64,000 nt of DNA from Acinetobacter sp. ANC 3903 (GTDB lineage: Bacteria > Pseudomonadota > Gammaproteobacteria > Pseudomonadales > Moraxellaceae), in NCBI RefSeq assembly GCF_002135315.1, contig NZ_NEGA01000004.1, positions 1-64,000 on the forward strand, read 5' to 3'. The position numbers were made by a program, and so were the translations under genes. Shown piece by piece: positions 37,342 through 46,538 of this stretch. Positions within the stretch are counted from its first letter, which is position 1. Each line of letters begins with the position of its first letter. The notes beneath the pieces were generated by a model. The model was not told the DNA's origin. It did not search any database and saw only the letters and a list, made by a program, of their open reading frames with translations.

Positions 37342-38019
37342 ATGGAAGAGTCGCTGCTTCAAACCCTGCCCAGCAAAGAACAAATTCAGGACTTCCCTTT
37401 ATTTCAGAATCTTCCTCAAACACAGATTCAGGTCATTCACAGCCTGGAACAATGTCATGCTTTAGCCCAAGAATTACAGCACTGTGCCTTATTCGGTTTT
37501 GATACCGAGTCCAAACCGACCTTTGAAAAAGGTGAAGTTTCCACTGGTCCGCATTTAATTCAATTGGCCAGTGCCAATAAAGCCTATTTGTTCCAGATTA
37601 ATCCACAAATATTAGCGTTTTTAAAACCCATTTTTGAAAATCCGGATCAAATTAAAGTTGGCTTTGGCTTAAAAAATGATGCCCATCTATTCCGTAAAAA
37701 AGGCATCGAACTGAATAGTGTCATTGAACTGTCGAAATGCTTTTCAGCCTTCGGCTTTGCCAATCCCATGGGGCTAAAAAATGCCATGGCACTGTTGTTT
37801 CAGGTCAATTTTCCAAAAAGTAAAAAAATAAGTACCTCGAACTGGGCAAGAAAAACCCTGACTCCCCATCAAATTGAATATGCCGCTGCCGATGCCTATG
37901 CGCCGGTTTTGGTGTTTGAAGAGTTACTGCGCTTGGGCTTAATCCCGAAACATATTCCTAATACCTCATTAAAATTACGTATTCGCCCGAACAAAATAAA
38001 AGCTGCAACTGATGCTTAG
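37342..38019 (+). CDS. 3'-5' exonuclease domain protein (RNase D-like)
   Basis: This 225-aa protein consists of one DEDDy-type exonuclease domain. ExoI is LFGFDTESKPTFEKG (D, E), ExoII is IKVGFGLKNDAHLF (D) and ExoIII is YAAADAYAPVLVFEE (Y...D), so all four acidic residues and the Tyr appear present. There is no HRDC domain, unlike full RNase D. It probably trims RNA or single-stranded DNA in the cytoplasm. It lies between DUF805 and hisA on the same strand. Confidence 0.85.
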   Translation: MEESLLQTLPSKEQIQDFPLFQNLPQTQIQVIHSLEQCHALAQELQHCALFGFDTESKPTFEKGEVSTGPHLIQLASANKAYLFQINPQILAFLKPIFENPDQIKVGFGLKNDAHLFRKKGIELNSVIELSKCFSAFGFANPMGLKNAMALLFQVNFPKSKKISTSNWARKTLTPHQIEYAAADAYAPVLVFEELLRLGLIPKHIPNTSLKLRIRPNKIKAATDA

Positions 38020-38086
38020 AGATTTGCCAATACTTTGTTAAGATGGAACACAATGAATTCAATAAGATTTGGCAAGGAGCGAAAGC

Positions 38087-38818
38087 ATGCTGATCATCCC
38101 TGCAATTGACCTGAAAGATGGCAAATGTGTCCGTTTAAAACAAGGCCGTATGGAAGACGATACCGTATTTTCTGACGATCCGGTTGCAACTGCACAGCAT
38201 TGGGTAAATGAAGGCGCACGCCGCTTGCATCTGGTGGATTTAAACGGTGCTTTCGCAGGTACACCAATTCACAAACCTGTGGTTGAAGCCATTGCTAAAG
38301 CGCAACCAGAACTACCGATTCAAATTGGCGGTGGTATTCGCTCGCTTGAAACCATTGAACACTATTTGGATGCTGGCGTATCTTTCGTGATTATTGGTAC
38401 CAAAGCAGTTCAAGATCCTGAATTTGTGGAAGAAGCCTGCAAGAAATTTGCCGGTCACATTATTGTGGGTATCGATGCCATGAATGGCATGGTGGCTACC
38501 GATGGCTGGGCAAATGTCACTGACGTAAAAGCGACCGACCTGGCAAAACGTTTTGCCGATGCCGGTGTATCCAGCATTGTCTATACTGACATCGCACGTG
38601 ACGGTATGATGCAAGGTGTAAACATCGAACAGACCGTTAATCTTGCAACCTATTCAGGTTTGCCTGTAATTGCTTCTGGCGGGGTAACCAATCTGGATGA
38701 TGTGCGTAAATTAAAAGGCCAGCCGGGTATTTTAGGTGCCATTACCGGTCGTGCAATTTATGAAGGCACGCTCAACCTTCGTGAAGCGCAATCACTTTGG
38801 GATGATCAATCCATTTAA
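38087..38818 (+). CDS. hisA: ProFAR isomerase (HisA)
   Basis: HisA isomerises ProFAR to PRFAR in histidine synthesis. It is a (beta-alpha)8 barrel of 243 aa starting [20 protein letters not shown] (catalytic Asp), with [32 protein letters not shown] (second Asp) and [12 protein letters not shown] phosphate-binding loops. ATG 38087 has an AAGGAG site; an upstream in-frame start at 38069 does not. Confidence 0.97.
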   Translation: MLIIPAIDLKDGKCVRLKQGRMEDDTVFSDDPVATAQHWVNEGARRLHLVDLNGAFAGTPIHKPVVEAIAKAQPELPIQIGGGIRSLETIEHYLDAGVSFVIIGTKAVQDPEFVEEACKKFAGHIIVGIDAMNGMVATDGWANVTDVKATDLAKRFADAGVSSIVYTDIARDGMMQGVNIEQTVNLATYSGLPVIASGGVTNLDDVRKLKGQPGILGAITGRAIYEGTLNLREAQSLWDDQSI

Positions 38819-38835
38819 TATGTCGATCCATCCTT

Positions 38836-38861
38836 AAGAGGTCTTCGGACCTCTTTTTTAT
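38836..38861 (+). terminator. Terminator of hisA
   Basis: AAGAGGTC pairs with GACCTCTT around a TTCG tetraloop (38836-38855), followed by a T run. Confidence 0.92.
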
Positions 38862-38888
38862 TTCAATAAATTTCTTCGCTGTATAGAC

Positions 38889-39791
38889 ATGTCAAACGCC
38901 CCTTCCTGGTTTAAAACCAAAGCTCCGCAGCTTGCCTTAATTTTAATTACCATAATTTGGGGCGGCTCATTTATCACCGTGCAATACGGTTTAAATTTTG
39001 CCAGTCCAATGTTTTTTGTCGGCTGCCGTTTTGCTGCAGCCATGTTTTTTGTCAGTTTATTGTCCTGGAAAGATTTAGGCAGAATCCAGCTCAAGGAAAT
39101 TGCCGCAGGGGCTTTAATTGGTCTGGTAATTGCCTTGGGTTATGGCACGCAAACTATTGGACTGCAAAGCATCAGCAGTAGTGAGTCGGCTTTTTTAACG
39201 GCGCTGTATGTGCCTTTAGTCCCAATTTTATTATGGTTGTTGTTCCGTAAAACACCCCAAATCATGACTTGGTGTGGCGCAGCACTGGCCTTTTTAGGAT
39301 TGGTCTTTTTAACTGGAAATGGTTTTGGGCAAGTACAACTGAACTCTGGACAAATGATCACCATTCTCGGTTCAATTGCCATCGCCCTTGAAATTATCCT
39401 GATCGGATTTTTTGCCGGCAAAGTGAATGTCCGTCGTGTCACCGTGATTCAACTCGGCTTTGCCTCGATCTTTGCTTTTTGCATGATGCCTTTGGCTGGT
39501 GAAAGCTGGAATCCGGTTTTTTCCTGGCCGCTGGTGATCATTTTAATTGGCTTAGGTTTTGCCAGTGCCGTCATTCAACTGGTGATGAACTGGGCGCAAC
39601 GCGAAGTTGATCCATCTCAAGCAGCGATTATCTACTCGGGAGAACCAGTTTGGGCAGCGCTGATTGGCCGGATCGCAGGTGAGCGTTTGCCCTTACTGGC
39701 CATCCTTGGTGGAGTGTTGGTGGTTTTAGGAGTGATTGTCAGTGAGTGGAAACCGAAGTTTTTGAAGAAAAATAAAGAAGTGAATCCTTAA
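38889..39791 (+). CDS. EamA/DMT family transporter
   Basis: A 300-aa inner-membrane protein with about ten hydrophobic helices arranged as two EamA repeats: LALILITIIWGGSFITVQYG with the W-G-S-F motif, and the second half with IIYSGEPVWAALIGRIAGE, typical of the drug/metabolite transporter superfamily. Substrate unknown; relatives export amino acids or metabolites. It follows the hisA terminator, so has its own promoter, and ends with a Lys-rich cytoplasmic tail. Confidence 0.87.
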   Translation: MSNAPSWFKTKAPQLALILITIIWGGSFITVQYGLNFASPMFFVGCRFAAAMFFVSLLSWKDLGRIQLKEIAAGALIGLVIALGYGTQTIGLQSISSSESAFLTALYVPLVPILLWLLFRKTPQIMTWCGAALAFLGLVFLTGNGFGQVQLNSGQMITILGSIAIALEIILIGFFAGKVNVRRVTVIQLGFASIFAFCMMPLAGESWNPVFSWPLVIILIGLGFASAVIQLVMNWAQREVDPSQAAIIYSGEPVWAALIGRIAGERLPLLAILGGVLVVLGVIVSEWKPKFLKKNKEVNP

Positions 39792-39919
39792 AAGATCTCT
39801 TTCTCCTAAATATTTCTCTAAAGAAAATTCCTCACCTTCCAGGAGCTGTTAGGACAGATTAATTTCAAGACCATGAGAAATTCGAATTTTTCACTGCACA
39901 TTGTTGCTCTCTCCTGAAT

Positions 39920-39938
39920 CCTCTCCCACAGGGAGAGG
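39920..39938. repeat. REP-like palindrome
   Basis: CCTCTCCC (39920-39927) and GGGAGAGG (39931-39938) pair around ACA, within a convergent intergenic space. Short C/T-rich palindromes of this type are widespread in proteobacterial intergenic DNA. It may also aid termination of the convergent genes. Confidence 0.55.
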
Positions 39939-39974
39939 AAGAATCCTTCTCGGTTTTTGTGGAAGGAAAGATAT

Positions 39975-41387
39975 TTAAAACGACACCATCTTCCCCGGAT
40001 TAATCAATGCACCCAGCCCATAGGCGCTTTTTGCCACCGGAATGACTACGGGTGCCAGTGCACGACCAAACAGAATATCCTGATGATGAATACGGGTCAG
40101 CATATTGAAGTCATCCGCTTTGCCACAGAAATCATCAGCAATTGCCTTACCGATACGTACCGTTTGCGCTACGCCATGACCGCTCCAGCCCTGTACCGCA
40201 TAAATTGGAAATTTATTGCCAAACTTGCGGCTATCTGCTGCACCATTCATGGTCAGGTCAGTGGTTCCGCTCCAGACAAAATCCAGCTCGACACTTTTTA
40301 ACTGCGGAAACACATGTTGAATCCGGCCCAATAAATACTGATAGGTTTTTTCAGGATTCCAGCATGAACCTGTGCCCTCACCACCAAACAGCAAGCGGTT
40401 TTGAGATACACCACGGTAATAGTCAATCTGGAATTGTGTGTCATAGACCGGTGCATCTGTTGGCAATAATTCTTTTAAATCAACTTCTAATGGAGCTGTG
40501 GTACACACATAGGTATAGAACGGAATCGTGGTCTGATTGTTCTTTTGCAGCAACTTAAAGGAGGCATGATGCACCCCCATCACCACACTTTTACGGGCTT
40601 TGATCACTCCACTGGAAGTGGTGACATACACCCCATCTTCCCGCTCTTCTACTGCAGTAACTTCAGTTTGCTCATAGACTTTGCCACCATTTTTGCAGAA
40701 ACCATAAATGAGGCCGCGGTTTAAAGCCAGGGGATGAATATGTCCACCCAAAGCATCCAGCAAACCACCACAATAATTGTCAGAGGCAATGTGTTCTTTC
40801 AGCTCATGCTTGCCCACCACTTGAGTATGGGCCTCACCCAAAAACTTGCGTGCATCGGCACCTTGAGTTAAACCGACCAGATGCCCTTCATGTACGGCAG
40901 CGGTGATATGTCCACGTTTACGCTGCAAGTCCAGATCGTATTGATCTGCAATCGAATCAATTAAAGCCATCGCTTCGGTTGAGGTAAAGTGCCAGAGTTT
41001 TTTGGCATCTGCATAACTGAAATGTTCAATCATTTCTGCCGCTTCCCAACGTGCCAAGCCTGGGGTAAATTGCCCGCCATTTCTTCCAGAAGCCGCACTA
41101 CCAATCCGGTTTTTCTCGACCAAAACCGTCTCCACTCCCTGCTCAGACAGATGTAAGGCCGTCGAAGCCCCCAGCAAGCCGCCACCAATCACCACCACAT
41201 CACATTCAATATCGGCACTCAAGGCATCAAACTGGTGCCATTGTTGCAGTGAACTTTCATAGTAATTCGCAGGATGCCCAAATGCACCATGCTTTGGATT
41301 AATCCAGTTCCATTCCTTGCCACTTTGCTGGTTTACGCTGGCTTTAAACTCTACGTCATTTAAAAATACTGGCTTTTGTATATTCAT
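39975..41387 (-). CDS. FAD-dependent amine oxidase, PuuB (gamma-glutamylputrescine oxidase)-like
   Basis: The FAD-binding Rossmann motif is CDVVVIGGGLLGASTALHL, followed by GSAASGRNGGQFTPGL, which matches the ASGRNGGQ box of PuuB-type oxidases; the preceding NYYESSLQQW and FDAL segments also match PuuB. The C-terminal FAD site is YAVQGWSGHGVAQT. The enzyme is expected to oxidise an amine or gamma-glutamylated polyamine, releasing H2O2. ATG 41387 (470 aa) has a GGAAGAG site. The upstream permease on the same strand supports uptake followed by oxidation; the precise substrate is inferred. Confidence 0.83.
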   Translation of the reverse strand: MNIQKPVFLNDVEFKASVNQQSGKEWNWINPKHGAFGHPANYYESSLQQWHQFDALSADIECDVVVIGGGLLGASTALHLSEQGVETVLVEKNRIGSAASGRNGGQFTPGLARWEAAEMIEHFSYADAKKLWHFTSTEAMALIDSIADQYDLDLQRKRGHITAAVHEGHLVGLTQGADARKFLGEAHTQVVGKHELKEHIASDNYCGGLLDALGGHIHPLALNRGLIYGFCKNGGKVYEQTEVTAVEEREDGVYVTTSSGVIKARKSVVMGVHHASFKLLQKNNQTTIPFYTYVCTTAPLEVDLKELLPTDAPVYDTQFQIDYYRGVSQNRLLFGGEGTGSCWNPEKTYQYLLGRIQHVFPQLKSVELDFVWSGTTDLTMNGAADSRKFGNKFPIYAVQGWSGHGVAQTVRIGKAIADDFCGKADDFNMLTRIHHQDILFGRALAPVVIPVAKSAYGLGALINPGKMVSF

Positions 41388-41434
41388 GTTCACTCTTCCC
41401 ATCTTCAATTCATTTCAAAATTTGCGGCAATCTT

Positions 41435-42766
41435 TTAGTAGGCGTTGCCAATCACAATGTTTTGCTTTCTCAGTTTTTTGTACAGGAAGATCACAATCCC
41501 GACAGACAGCCAGCCACAACCAAACAACAGTGCTGAACGCTCCAGGTTGAACCATAAACACATGATCACGCCGACCGAAATAAACGGTAAAATCAGGTTT
41601 AAAAAGATGTTTTTCATCCCGTGGCGTTGCTGGTCACGGACATAGAATTTGACGAAAACTGAAAAATTGACTGCGGTAAAGGCAATCAAGGCCCCGAAGC
41701 TAATCATGCTCACCACAGTTGCCAGGTCAAGGGCAATGGCAGTCAGGGAAATCAAACCAACCAACAGTACTGCATAAAGCGGTGTACCTAATTTGCTGTG
41801 AACTTGCCCAAAAGTTTCTTTATGAAAAATACCATCTTTACCCATAATATGAATCAGACGGGATGCACTGGCATGGGTTGCCAGACCTGAAGCGAAGGTA
41901 TTCATAATTTGTGCACACAGAAATACCGACTGGAACAGTGCTCCACCGACATACAGCACGATTTCAGGCAAGGCTTCATCCGGGTTGTTAAAACGGACAT
42001 TGCTTGGAAAATAGAGTTGAATAAACCAGGATGCGGTCAGGAAAATGATGCCGCCTGCCAATGTAGTGAGCATCACCGCACGTGGAATGGTTCGTTTCGG
42101 ATCTCGAGTTTCATGTGACATGGTGGTCACTGCATCAAAGCCCAGGAATGAAAAGCACAGGATGGATGCTCCTGCAATCAAGGGCAGGATGGAGCTGTCA
42201 CCATTAAATAACGGCGCAAGAGTCAACACGTGCCCATACCCTTGTCCCTCACCTACACCGCGAATCACCAGATAGATGAATAGCGCCATCAGCAATAAAG
42301 GTGCGACCACAAAGACCAGACTGAGATTGGCAAGGAAATTAATGCGGAAACAGTTAATGAGTGTGACCAGGCCTGCAAACAGCGTGACCCACATCCAGTA
42401 AGGTACGCTGGGAATAACCGCTTCCAGATAAATCCCGGCCAACAAGGCATTCACTAAAGGCAGCAAGATGTAGTCGAGCAAGGAACACCAGCCCACAAAG
42501 AAGCCAGCTTTGGCCCCACAAGATTCCGCGGTGTAGGTATAGGCAGAACCAGGTTTTTCAGTTTGCCGGCTAAAGCGTGCATAGCTAAATGCAGTCAGCA
42601 GCATCGCCACCAAAGCAAAAATATAAGCCAAGGGTACCCGGCCATCGGTGATTCCGGACACAATACCAAAAGTATCAAACACCACCATTGGGGTCATATA
42701 GGCCACACCAAGGATGACGACTTGCCATAACGACATTTTTTTGAAAGAGACTTGCATTTTCTCCAT
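41435..42766 (-). CDS. APC family amino acid/polyamine permease
   Basis: An inner-membrane transporter of about 443 aa with roughly 12 hydrophobic helices. The N-terminal LWQVVILGVAYMTPMVVFD and SYARFSRQTEKPGSAYTY, then FSFLGFDAVTTMSHETRDPK, carry the APC superfamily hallmarks (G-x-A unwound helix, F-x-G-F-D-x-x-T helix 6 motif). ATG 42766 has AGGTGA upstream; an in-frame GTG at 42775 would add three residues. The oxidase gene follows 47 bp downstream. Substrate probably putrescine or an amino acid, judged from that neighbour. Confidence 0.88.
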   Translation of the reverse strand: MEKMQVSFKKMSLWQVVILGVAYMTPMVVFDTFGIVSGITDGRVPLAYIFALVAMLLTAFSYARFSRQTEKPGSAYTYTAESCGAKAGFFVGWCSLLDYILLPLVNALLAGIYLEAVIPSVPYWMWVTLFAGLVTLINCFRINFLANLSLVFVVAPLLLMALFIYLVIRGVGEGQGYGHVLTLAPLFNGDSSILPLIAGASILCFSFLGFDAVTTMSHETRDPKRTIPRAVMLTTLAGGIIFLTASWFIQLYFPSNVRFNNPDEALPEIVLYVGGALFQSVFLCAQIMNTFASGLATHASASRLIHIMGKDGIFHKETFGQVHSKLGTPLYAVLLVGLISLTAIALDLATVVSMISFGALIAFTAVNFSVFVKFYVRDQQRHGMKNIFLNLILPFISVGVIMCLWFNLERSALLFGCGWLSVGIVIFLYKKLRKQNIVIGNAY

Positions 42767-42862
42767 AGCTGTCACCTGAACATTATTTATTTGAGTTATT
42801 TGTTCATTTGCAACGACTATGCCATATAATAAAAAATAAATATTTAATCCTGGTACGAGTAA

Positions 42863-43222
42863 ATGCCAAAGTACAGTTTAGAAACTCGAAAATCAGCCAT
42901 TCAAATGTATAAAAAAACTGATTACAAAGTTGCAGTATGCAAAGAATTCAACATTTCTCGTGTGACGCTGGATGCATGGATCAAGCTGGAAGAAGAAACC
43001 GGAGACTTACTGCCAAAACCGGCAAAAAACCGCGGCGCACCGAGTCATATTAAAGACTGGAATGAATTTCAAGTATTTGTAAAAAATACAAAATTTAAAA
43101 ATATTAGCGACCTTGTAACATTATTTGAGCAACGTTTTGGCTATGCAGTTTCGTATGCGGTTTTGGTGGGCGCAATTCATGTTTTAGGACTACGCCGCCG
43201 TCGCGGGCGGTTTTATTCTTAA
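42863..43222 (+). CDS. Double helix-turn-helix protein, IS630-transposase-like
   Basis: A 119-aa basic protein. Residues 1-45 (YSLETRKSAIQMYKKTDYK, VCKEFNISRVTLDAWIKLEE) form a homeodomain-like HTH as in transposase N-termini, and residues 80-118 (LFEQRFGYAVSYAVLVGAIH, LGLRRRRGR) resemble the second winged-HTH of IS630-type transposases. No DDE catalytic domain follows in any frame; the downstream DNA is an array of 22-bp repeats. It is either a remnant transposase or a domesticated DNA-binding protein. It is divergent from the permease-oxidase operon and could regulate it; that is inference. Confidence 0.68.
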   Translation: MPKYSLETRKSAIQMYKKTDYKVAVCKEFNISRVTLDAWIKLEEETGDLLPKPAKNRGAPSHIKDWNEFQVFVKNTKFKNISDLVTLFEQRFGYAVSYAVLVGAIHVLGLRRRRGRFYS

Positions 43223-43280
43223 GCCTAAAACCAGGCTAAATTTAAATAAAAAACAGAAATTAAATTTATATAAATAACTG

Positions 43281-43434
43281 TACATTAATGTAAAGTAAAT
43301 TTATTAAAAATGTAAACTATAAATATTAAAAAAGTAAAATTATTAAAATAAAAAAGTAAATTTTAAATATTAAAAAGGTAAAATAGATTAACTGAAAAGG
43401 TATGCTATAAAAATTAAAAAGGTAAACTGATTTT
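43281..43434. repeat. Seven 22-bp tandem direct repeats (iteron-like)
   Basis: The core GTAAA (GTATG in the sixth unit) recurs with an exact 22-bp step at 43290, 43312, 43334, 43356, 43378, 43400 and 43422. The fuller consensus is ATTAAAAAGGTAAACT. Units are degenerate outside the core, with units from 43303, 43369 and 43413 the best conserved. Twenty-three bp after the last unit lies a perfect 18-bp palindrome (43457-43474, centred on TTTAAA). A 22-bp step places the cores on one face of the helix, as in plasmid iterons or regulator arrays. Confidence 0.85.
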
Positions 43435-43456
43435 TTACAAAGGAATTAAATTAATG

Positions 43457-43474
43457 CATCTGTTTAAACAGATG
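43457..43474. promoter_or_regulatory. Perfect 18-bp palindrome
   Basis: CATCTGTTTAAACAGATG is a perfect inverted repeat without a T run after it, so it is more like a protein-binding site than a terminator. It lies between the 22-bp repeat array and the terminator of the next gene. Confidence 0.6.
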
Positions 43475-43488
43475 ATTCATTATAGCGC

Positions 43489-43520
43489 ATAAAAAAGGTG
43501 GCTATTGCCACCTTCATTTT
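43489..43520 (-). terminator. Terminator of the 130-residue membrane protein gene
   Basis: AAGGTGGC pairs with GCCACCTT (43495-43514) around TATT, with a T run on the minus strand (and A/T flanks on both sides). Confidence 0.88.
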
Positions 43521-43533
43521 TTTAGATCTGTTG

Positions 43534-43926
43534 TTATTGATACATGGGCTGATTGTCATTCAGACGGATAATACCGCGAATTGCACGATACACAATCCAG
43601 ACCCAGGAGACTCCCATTACCACAAGACAAAATGCACTCGCACCCAAGGCCACCCCGGTAAATACATCCATGTTTTCACCCGTGAAAAACAGGAAAACAA
43701 AGGGGATAAAGGCAATAATATTCCAGAATAAATACCACCAGAATGTTCTAATTTGCCAGCTAAAATGACTTTCAAAAATGGAACCACGTACGTCATTGCG
43801 TTTGATATAGTTAATGATCAGGGCAACAACGGCCAATAAGCCACCAGTAAAAATGGCAATGATATACAGAATATAAAGGACTAAAGTGAGGGTGCGGTTG
43901 GGATCTTGATCAAGAGAATAATTCAT
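43534..43926 (-). CDS. Small membrane protein, DUF4870-like
   Basis: A 130-aa protein with three to four hydrophobic helices: LTLVLYILYIIAIFTGGLLA, FWWYLFWNIIAFIPFVFLFF and AFCLVVMGVSWVWIVYRAIR. The loop YIKRNDVRGSIFESHFSWQIR matches the DUF4870-type pattern (a polar H-F-x-W-Q loop after helix 2). Function unknown; inner membrane predicted. A terminator follows, and the CSD-DUF1294 gene lies 29 bp upstream on the same strand. Confidence 0.78.
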   Translation of the reverse strand: MNYSLDQDPNRTLTLVLYILYIIAIFTGGLLAVVALIINYIKRNDVRGSIFESHFSWQIRTFWWYLFWNIIAFIPFVFLFFTGENMDVFTGVALGASAFCLVVMGVSWVWIVYRAIRGIIRLNDNQPMYQ

Positions 43927-43955
43927 TGTTATACCTTATAAAGTCATTGTTCTCC

Positions 43956-44579
43956 TTAAAACTTCAGTACATTAAAAGGAGAAATCAGCCATAAAATCAA
44001 AAGTATGTTCAAGGCTATAGTACAAAAATAAATCTTTCTAAAGGGTTGTTTTTGTGTTTTATGGCGCAGTTTTTCCTGAGCCAGCCATGCCGTAGGCCAG
44101 CCTCCCAGAAAAGATAACAGATGCAGGGTTTGCTCGGGTACGCGGCGATTACCTTGCAAGGCAGCTTCTTTATCCTGCGCGTACATCCAGTAAGTTATGG
44201 CATTAATCACGCTAATAAATAACAACACCATGCCACTTAATAATCCGGCCATGGTAAACACGGCCAAAGCCAGAATATAACCAACACAGGCAATTTGCAT
44301 CGGTTTTAATTTTTGTGCAGATTGCTTGGATTTTTTCGGCTTGCTGGTTAATTTTTGTGTTTGCGAGGCTTTAAGATAAGTCACTTGCTGGGCACGATAA
44401 CGGCCATCACCATCGAGTAATACCGTATATTCAAGCGCGCAACCGACAATCGGACGTGGCCCCTGACGCATAAAATCCTTGATGTGTAAAAACACGCGAT
44501 CTTTCGAGGCATCATTCGGCTGAATAAAGCCGTAGCCTTTATCATCAAACCATTCGACCAATCGCCCCTGATCACGCAT
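43956..44579 (-). CDS. Cold-shock domain fused to DUF1294 membrane domain
   Basis: The first ~65 residues form a cold-shock domain: GRLVEWFDDKGYGFIQPND with the RNP1-like GYGFI and VFLHIKDF with RNP2-like residues, which binds single-stranded nucleic acid. A Lys/Gln-rich linker leads to DUF1294, with helices MQIACVGYILALAVFTMAGL and the HLLSFLGGWPTAWLAQEKLR signature and a final helix. This fusion is common in gammaproteobacteria, function unknown. 207 aa. Confidence 0.88.
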   Translation of the reverse strand: MRDQGRLVEWFDDKGYGFIQPNDASKDRVFLHIKDFMRQGPRPIVGCALEYTVLLDGDGRYRAQQVTYLKASQTQKLTSKPKKSKQSAQKLKPMQIACVGYILALAVFTMAGLLSGMVLLFISVINAITYWMYAQDKEAALQGNRRVPEQTLHLLSFLGGWPTAWLAQEKLRHKTQKQPFRKIYFCTIALNILLILWLISPFNVLKF

Positions 44580-44593
44580 TTTTATATCCTATC

Positions 44594-45544
44594 TCAAGCC
44601 GTCACAAATTTTAGTCGTTCCACAAGCATATTACGCATTTCCAAAGGATTTTTCTGAAGAATATCATCTCCGGTACGTCCTTGCTGTGCATTTTTTTGTG
44701 CGACTTGTAAACGCATCAGCCAAAACCGCGCAGCTGCTATAGCCAAATAAATTTCCAGACAGGATTTTTCATCCTGAGTCAGGGGGCGCACCGTTTCATA
44801 GGCTTCTAAAAAGGCTTGGGCTTTCGCTTCATTTAAATGAACCTCAGGATATTCCGTACAGAAGTCATTTAAAGTAATGGCAATATCAAACAGGAATTCA
44901 TCTTTGTTGAGTTCGTAAAAATCCAGAATACCTTTTAGTTCACTACCCTCAAACAAGGTATTGTCACGGAACAAATCGGAATGAATAAAGCCTTTGGGAC
45001 GGTTTGGATATACTGCCGTAAGCGCTTCATACAACCCCAGCACTTCACTAAGCAAAATAGAATCTGCCGGATTTAAAGTGGGTTTTAATTCCTTAGCCAC
45101 TTGCAACCAGTAATCATGGTTACGATATTCGGCACGTTCCAAAGGGAAATCCTGTAAGGCTATATGGATTTTCGCCTGAGCAACGGCAATCGCTTGCGCC
45201 TGTTCCAACGTTGCAGGCATGGGATGTTTACCCAGCATGCGTGGCGCAATCTGCGCAGGTTTCTCTTTTAAAGTATGAATAGCCTTGCCCGCATAATTTA
45301 ATGGCACTGGCACAGCTAAACCCTGTTTACCCAAATGCTCAAGTACCGGAACCAGCTCGCCTGCACCTTGCTCATCCATTTCTTCAAATACGGTCAGCAC
45401 ATATTGCTTTGCATTTTCACAGACTAAAAAATAGTTTGTATTCTGAATACCTCCTTGAATCGGAATCAGCTCAATCACCTCTAATCCATAAGGTGCTGCA
45501 AAAGCCTGAACTTCCTGTAAAGTCAAAGTGGTATAAACCGACAT
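44594..45544 (-). CDS. thrB: Homoserine kinase, APH-fold type
   Basis: ATP-dependent phosphorylation of homoserine on the way to threonine. This is the aminoglycoside-phosphotransferase-fold ThrB found in Pseudomonas/Acinetobacter rather than the GHMP type: N-lobe IQGGIQNTNYFLVCENAKQY, catalytic loop FIHSDLFRDNTLFEG (HSD...N) and metal Asp in GILDFYELN. ATG 45544 (316 aa) gives the family start MSVYTTLTLQEVQAF; the upstream frame to 45601 is a non-family extension. It is divergent from hisF with 113 bp between starts. Confidence 0.93.
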   Translation of the reverse strand: MSVYTTLTLQEVQAFAAPYGLEVIELIPIQGGIQNTNYFLVCENAKQYVLTVFEEMDEQGAGELVPVLEHLGKQGLAVPVPLNYAGKAIHTLKEKPAQIAPRMLGKHPMPATLEQAQAIAVAQAKIHIALQDFPLERAEYRNHDYWLQVAKELKPTLNPADSILLSEVLGLYEALTAVYPNRPKGFIHSDLFRDNTLFEGSELKGILDFYELNKDEFLFDIAITLNDFCTEYPEVHLNEAKAQAFLEAYETVRPLTQDEKSCLEIYLAIAAARFWLMRLQVAQKNAQQGRTGDDILQKNPLEMRNMLVERLKFVTA

Positions 45545-45657
45545 AGAAAACCTGCGAAAAAACTTACATAATTTTGATAGAATACCTGCTACAACTACCA
45601 AGGTGTAGCACCTTCGTGGCGAAGTTTCATAATCGGCTGTTATTTTTGGAAAAAATT

Positions 45658-46416
45658 ATGCTTGCTAAACGTATTATTCCTTGCCTTGACGTAGATAATG
45701 GTCGAGTGGTGAAAGGTGTACAGTTCCTTGATATTCGTGATGCAGGCGACCCGGTTGAAGTGGCTCGCCGTTATAACGAACAAGGTGCCGATGAAATTAC
45801 CTTCCTGGACATTACTGCAACCTCAAGCGGCCGCGATACCACTTACCGTACCGTTGAACGCATGGCAGAAAGCGTATTTGTACCTTTAACTGTCGGTGGC
45901 GGGGTACGTAAAGTTGAAGATATCCGCCTGTTGCTGAATGCCGGTGCCGATAAAGTCAGCATCAACTCTGCTGCAGTATTTAACCCGGAATTTGTTCAGG
46001 AAGCTTCGCAACGCTTTGGCGCCCAATGTATTGTGGTCGCGATTGATGCCAAGAAAACCGGTGACAACAAATGGGAAATTTTCACCCATGGTGGCCGTAA
46101 ACCGACCGGGATTGACGCGATTGAATGGGCAGTGAAAATGGCCGATTACGGCGCTGGTGAACTGCTGATTACCTCTATGGATGCCGATGGAACCAAAGCC
46201 GGTTACGACTTGGCATTAATGCGTAATATTAATGACCGTGTGACCATTCCAACCATTGCCTCTGGTGGTGTAGGTAACTTGCAGCATTTAGCCGATGGTA
46301 TTTTAAAAGGTGGTGCCGATGCGGTACTTGCAGCCTCTATTTTCCACTTTGGTCAATATACTATTCCAGAAGCAAAACAATATCTTGCAGCACAAGGGAT
46401 TGAAATGCGTCTTTAA
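45658..46416 (+). CDS. hisF: Imidazole glycerol phosphate synthase, cyclase subunit
   Basis: HisF uses ammonia from HisH to convert PRFAR into imidazole glycerol phosphate and AICAR. It is a 252-aa (beta-alpha)8 barrel: [20 protein letters not shown] (catalytic Asp), [27 protein letters not shown] (second Asp), and [11 protein letters not shown] phosphate loop. ATG 45658 matches the family start; an upstream in-frame ATG at 45574 would overlap the thrB promoter region. It ends at a terminator. Confidence 0.97.
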   Translation: MLAKRIIPCLDVDNGRVVKGVQFLDIRDAGDPVEVARRYNEQGADEITFLDITATSSGRDTTYRTVERMAESVFVPLTVGGGVRKVEDIRLLLNAGADKVSINSAAVFNPEFVQEASQRFGAQCIVVAIDAKKTGDNKWEIFTHGGRKPTGIDAIEWAVKMADYGAGELLITSMDADGTKAGYDLALMRNINDRVTIPTIASGGVGNLQHLADGILKGGADAVLAASIFHFGQYTIPEAKQYLAAQGIEMRL

Positions 46417-46440
46417 GTGATAAAGGCTTGCTCATCTCAA

Positions 46441-46469
46441 AAAGAGTGGTTTCCCCACTCTTTTTTTAT
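46441..46469 (+). terminator. Terminator of hisF
   Basis: GAGTGG (46444-46449) pairs with CCACTC (46455-46460), flanked by A and T runs, 24 bp after the hisF stop. Confidence 0.88.
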
Positions 46470-46510
46470 TTATAGATCAGCTCTGAAATCAAGCCTGCAC
46501 AAAAATTGCA

Positions 46511-46538
46511 GATAAAAAAAAGGAGTCTTCAAGACTCC
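46511..46538 (-). terminator. Terminator on the minus strand
   Basis: GGAGTCT pairs with AGACTCC around TCA (46522-46538), and on the minus strand is followed by T8. It would end the hydroxylase transcript, leaving a ~250-nt 3' UTR. Confidence 0.8.

Noticed and set aside
43281..43434. CRISPR array
   Set aside because: The seven repeats have a 22-bp period with no separate spacers, and no cas gene is near; they fit iterons or a binding-site array.
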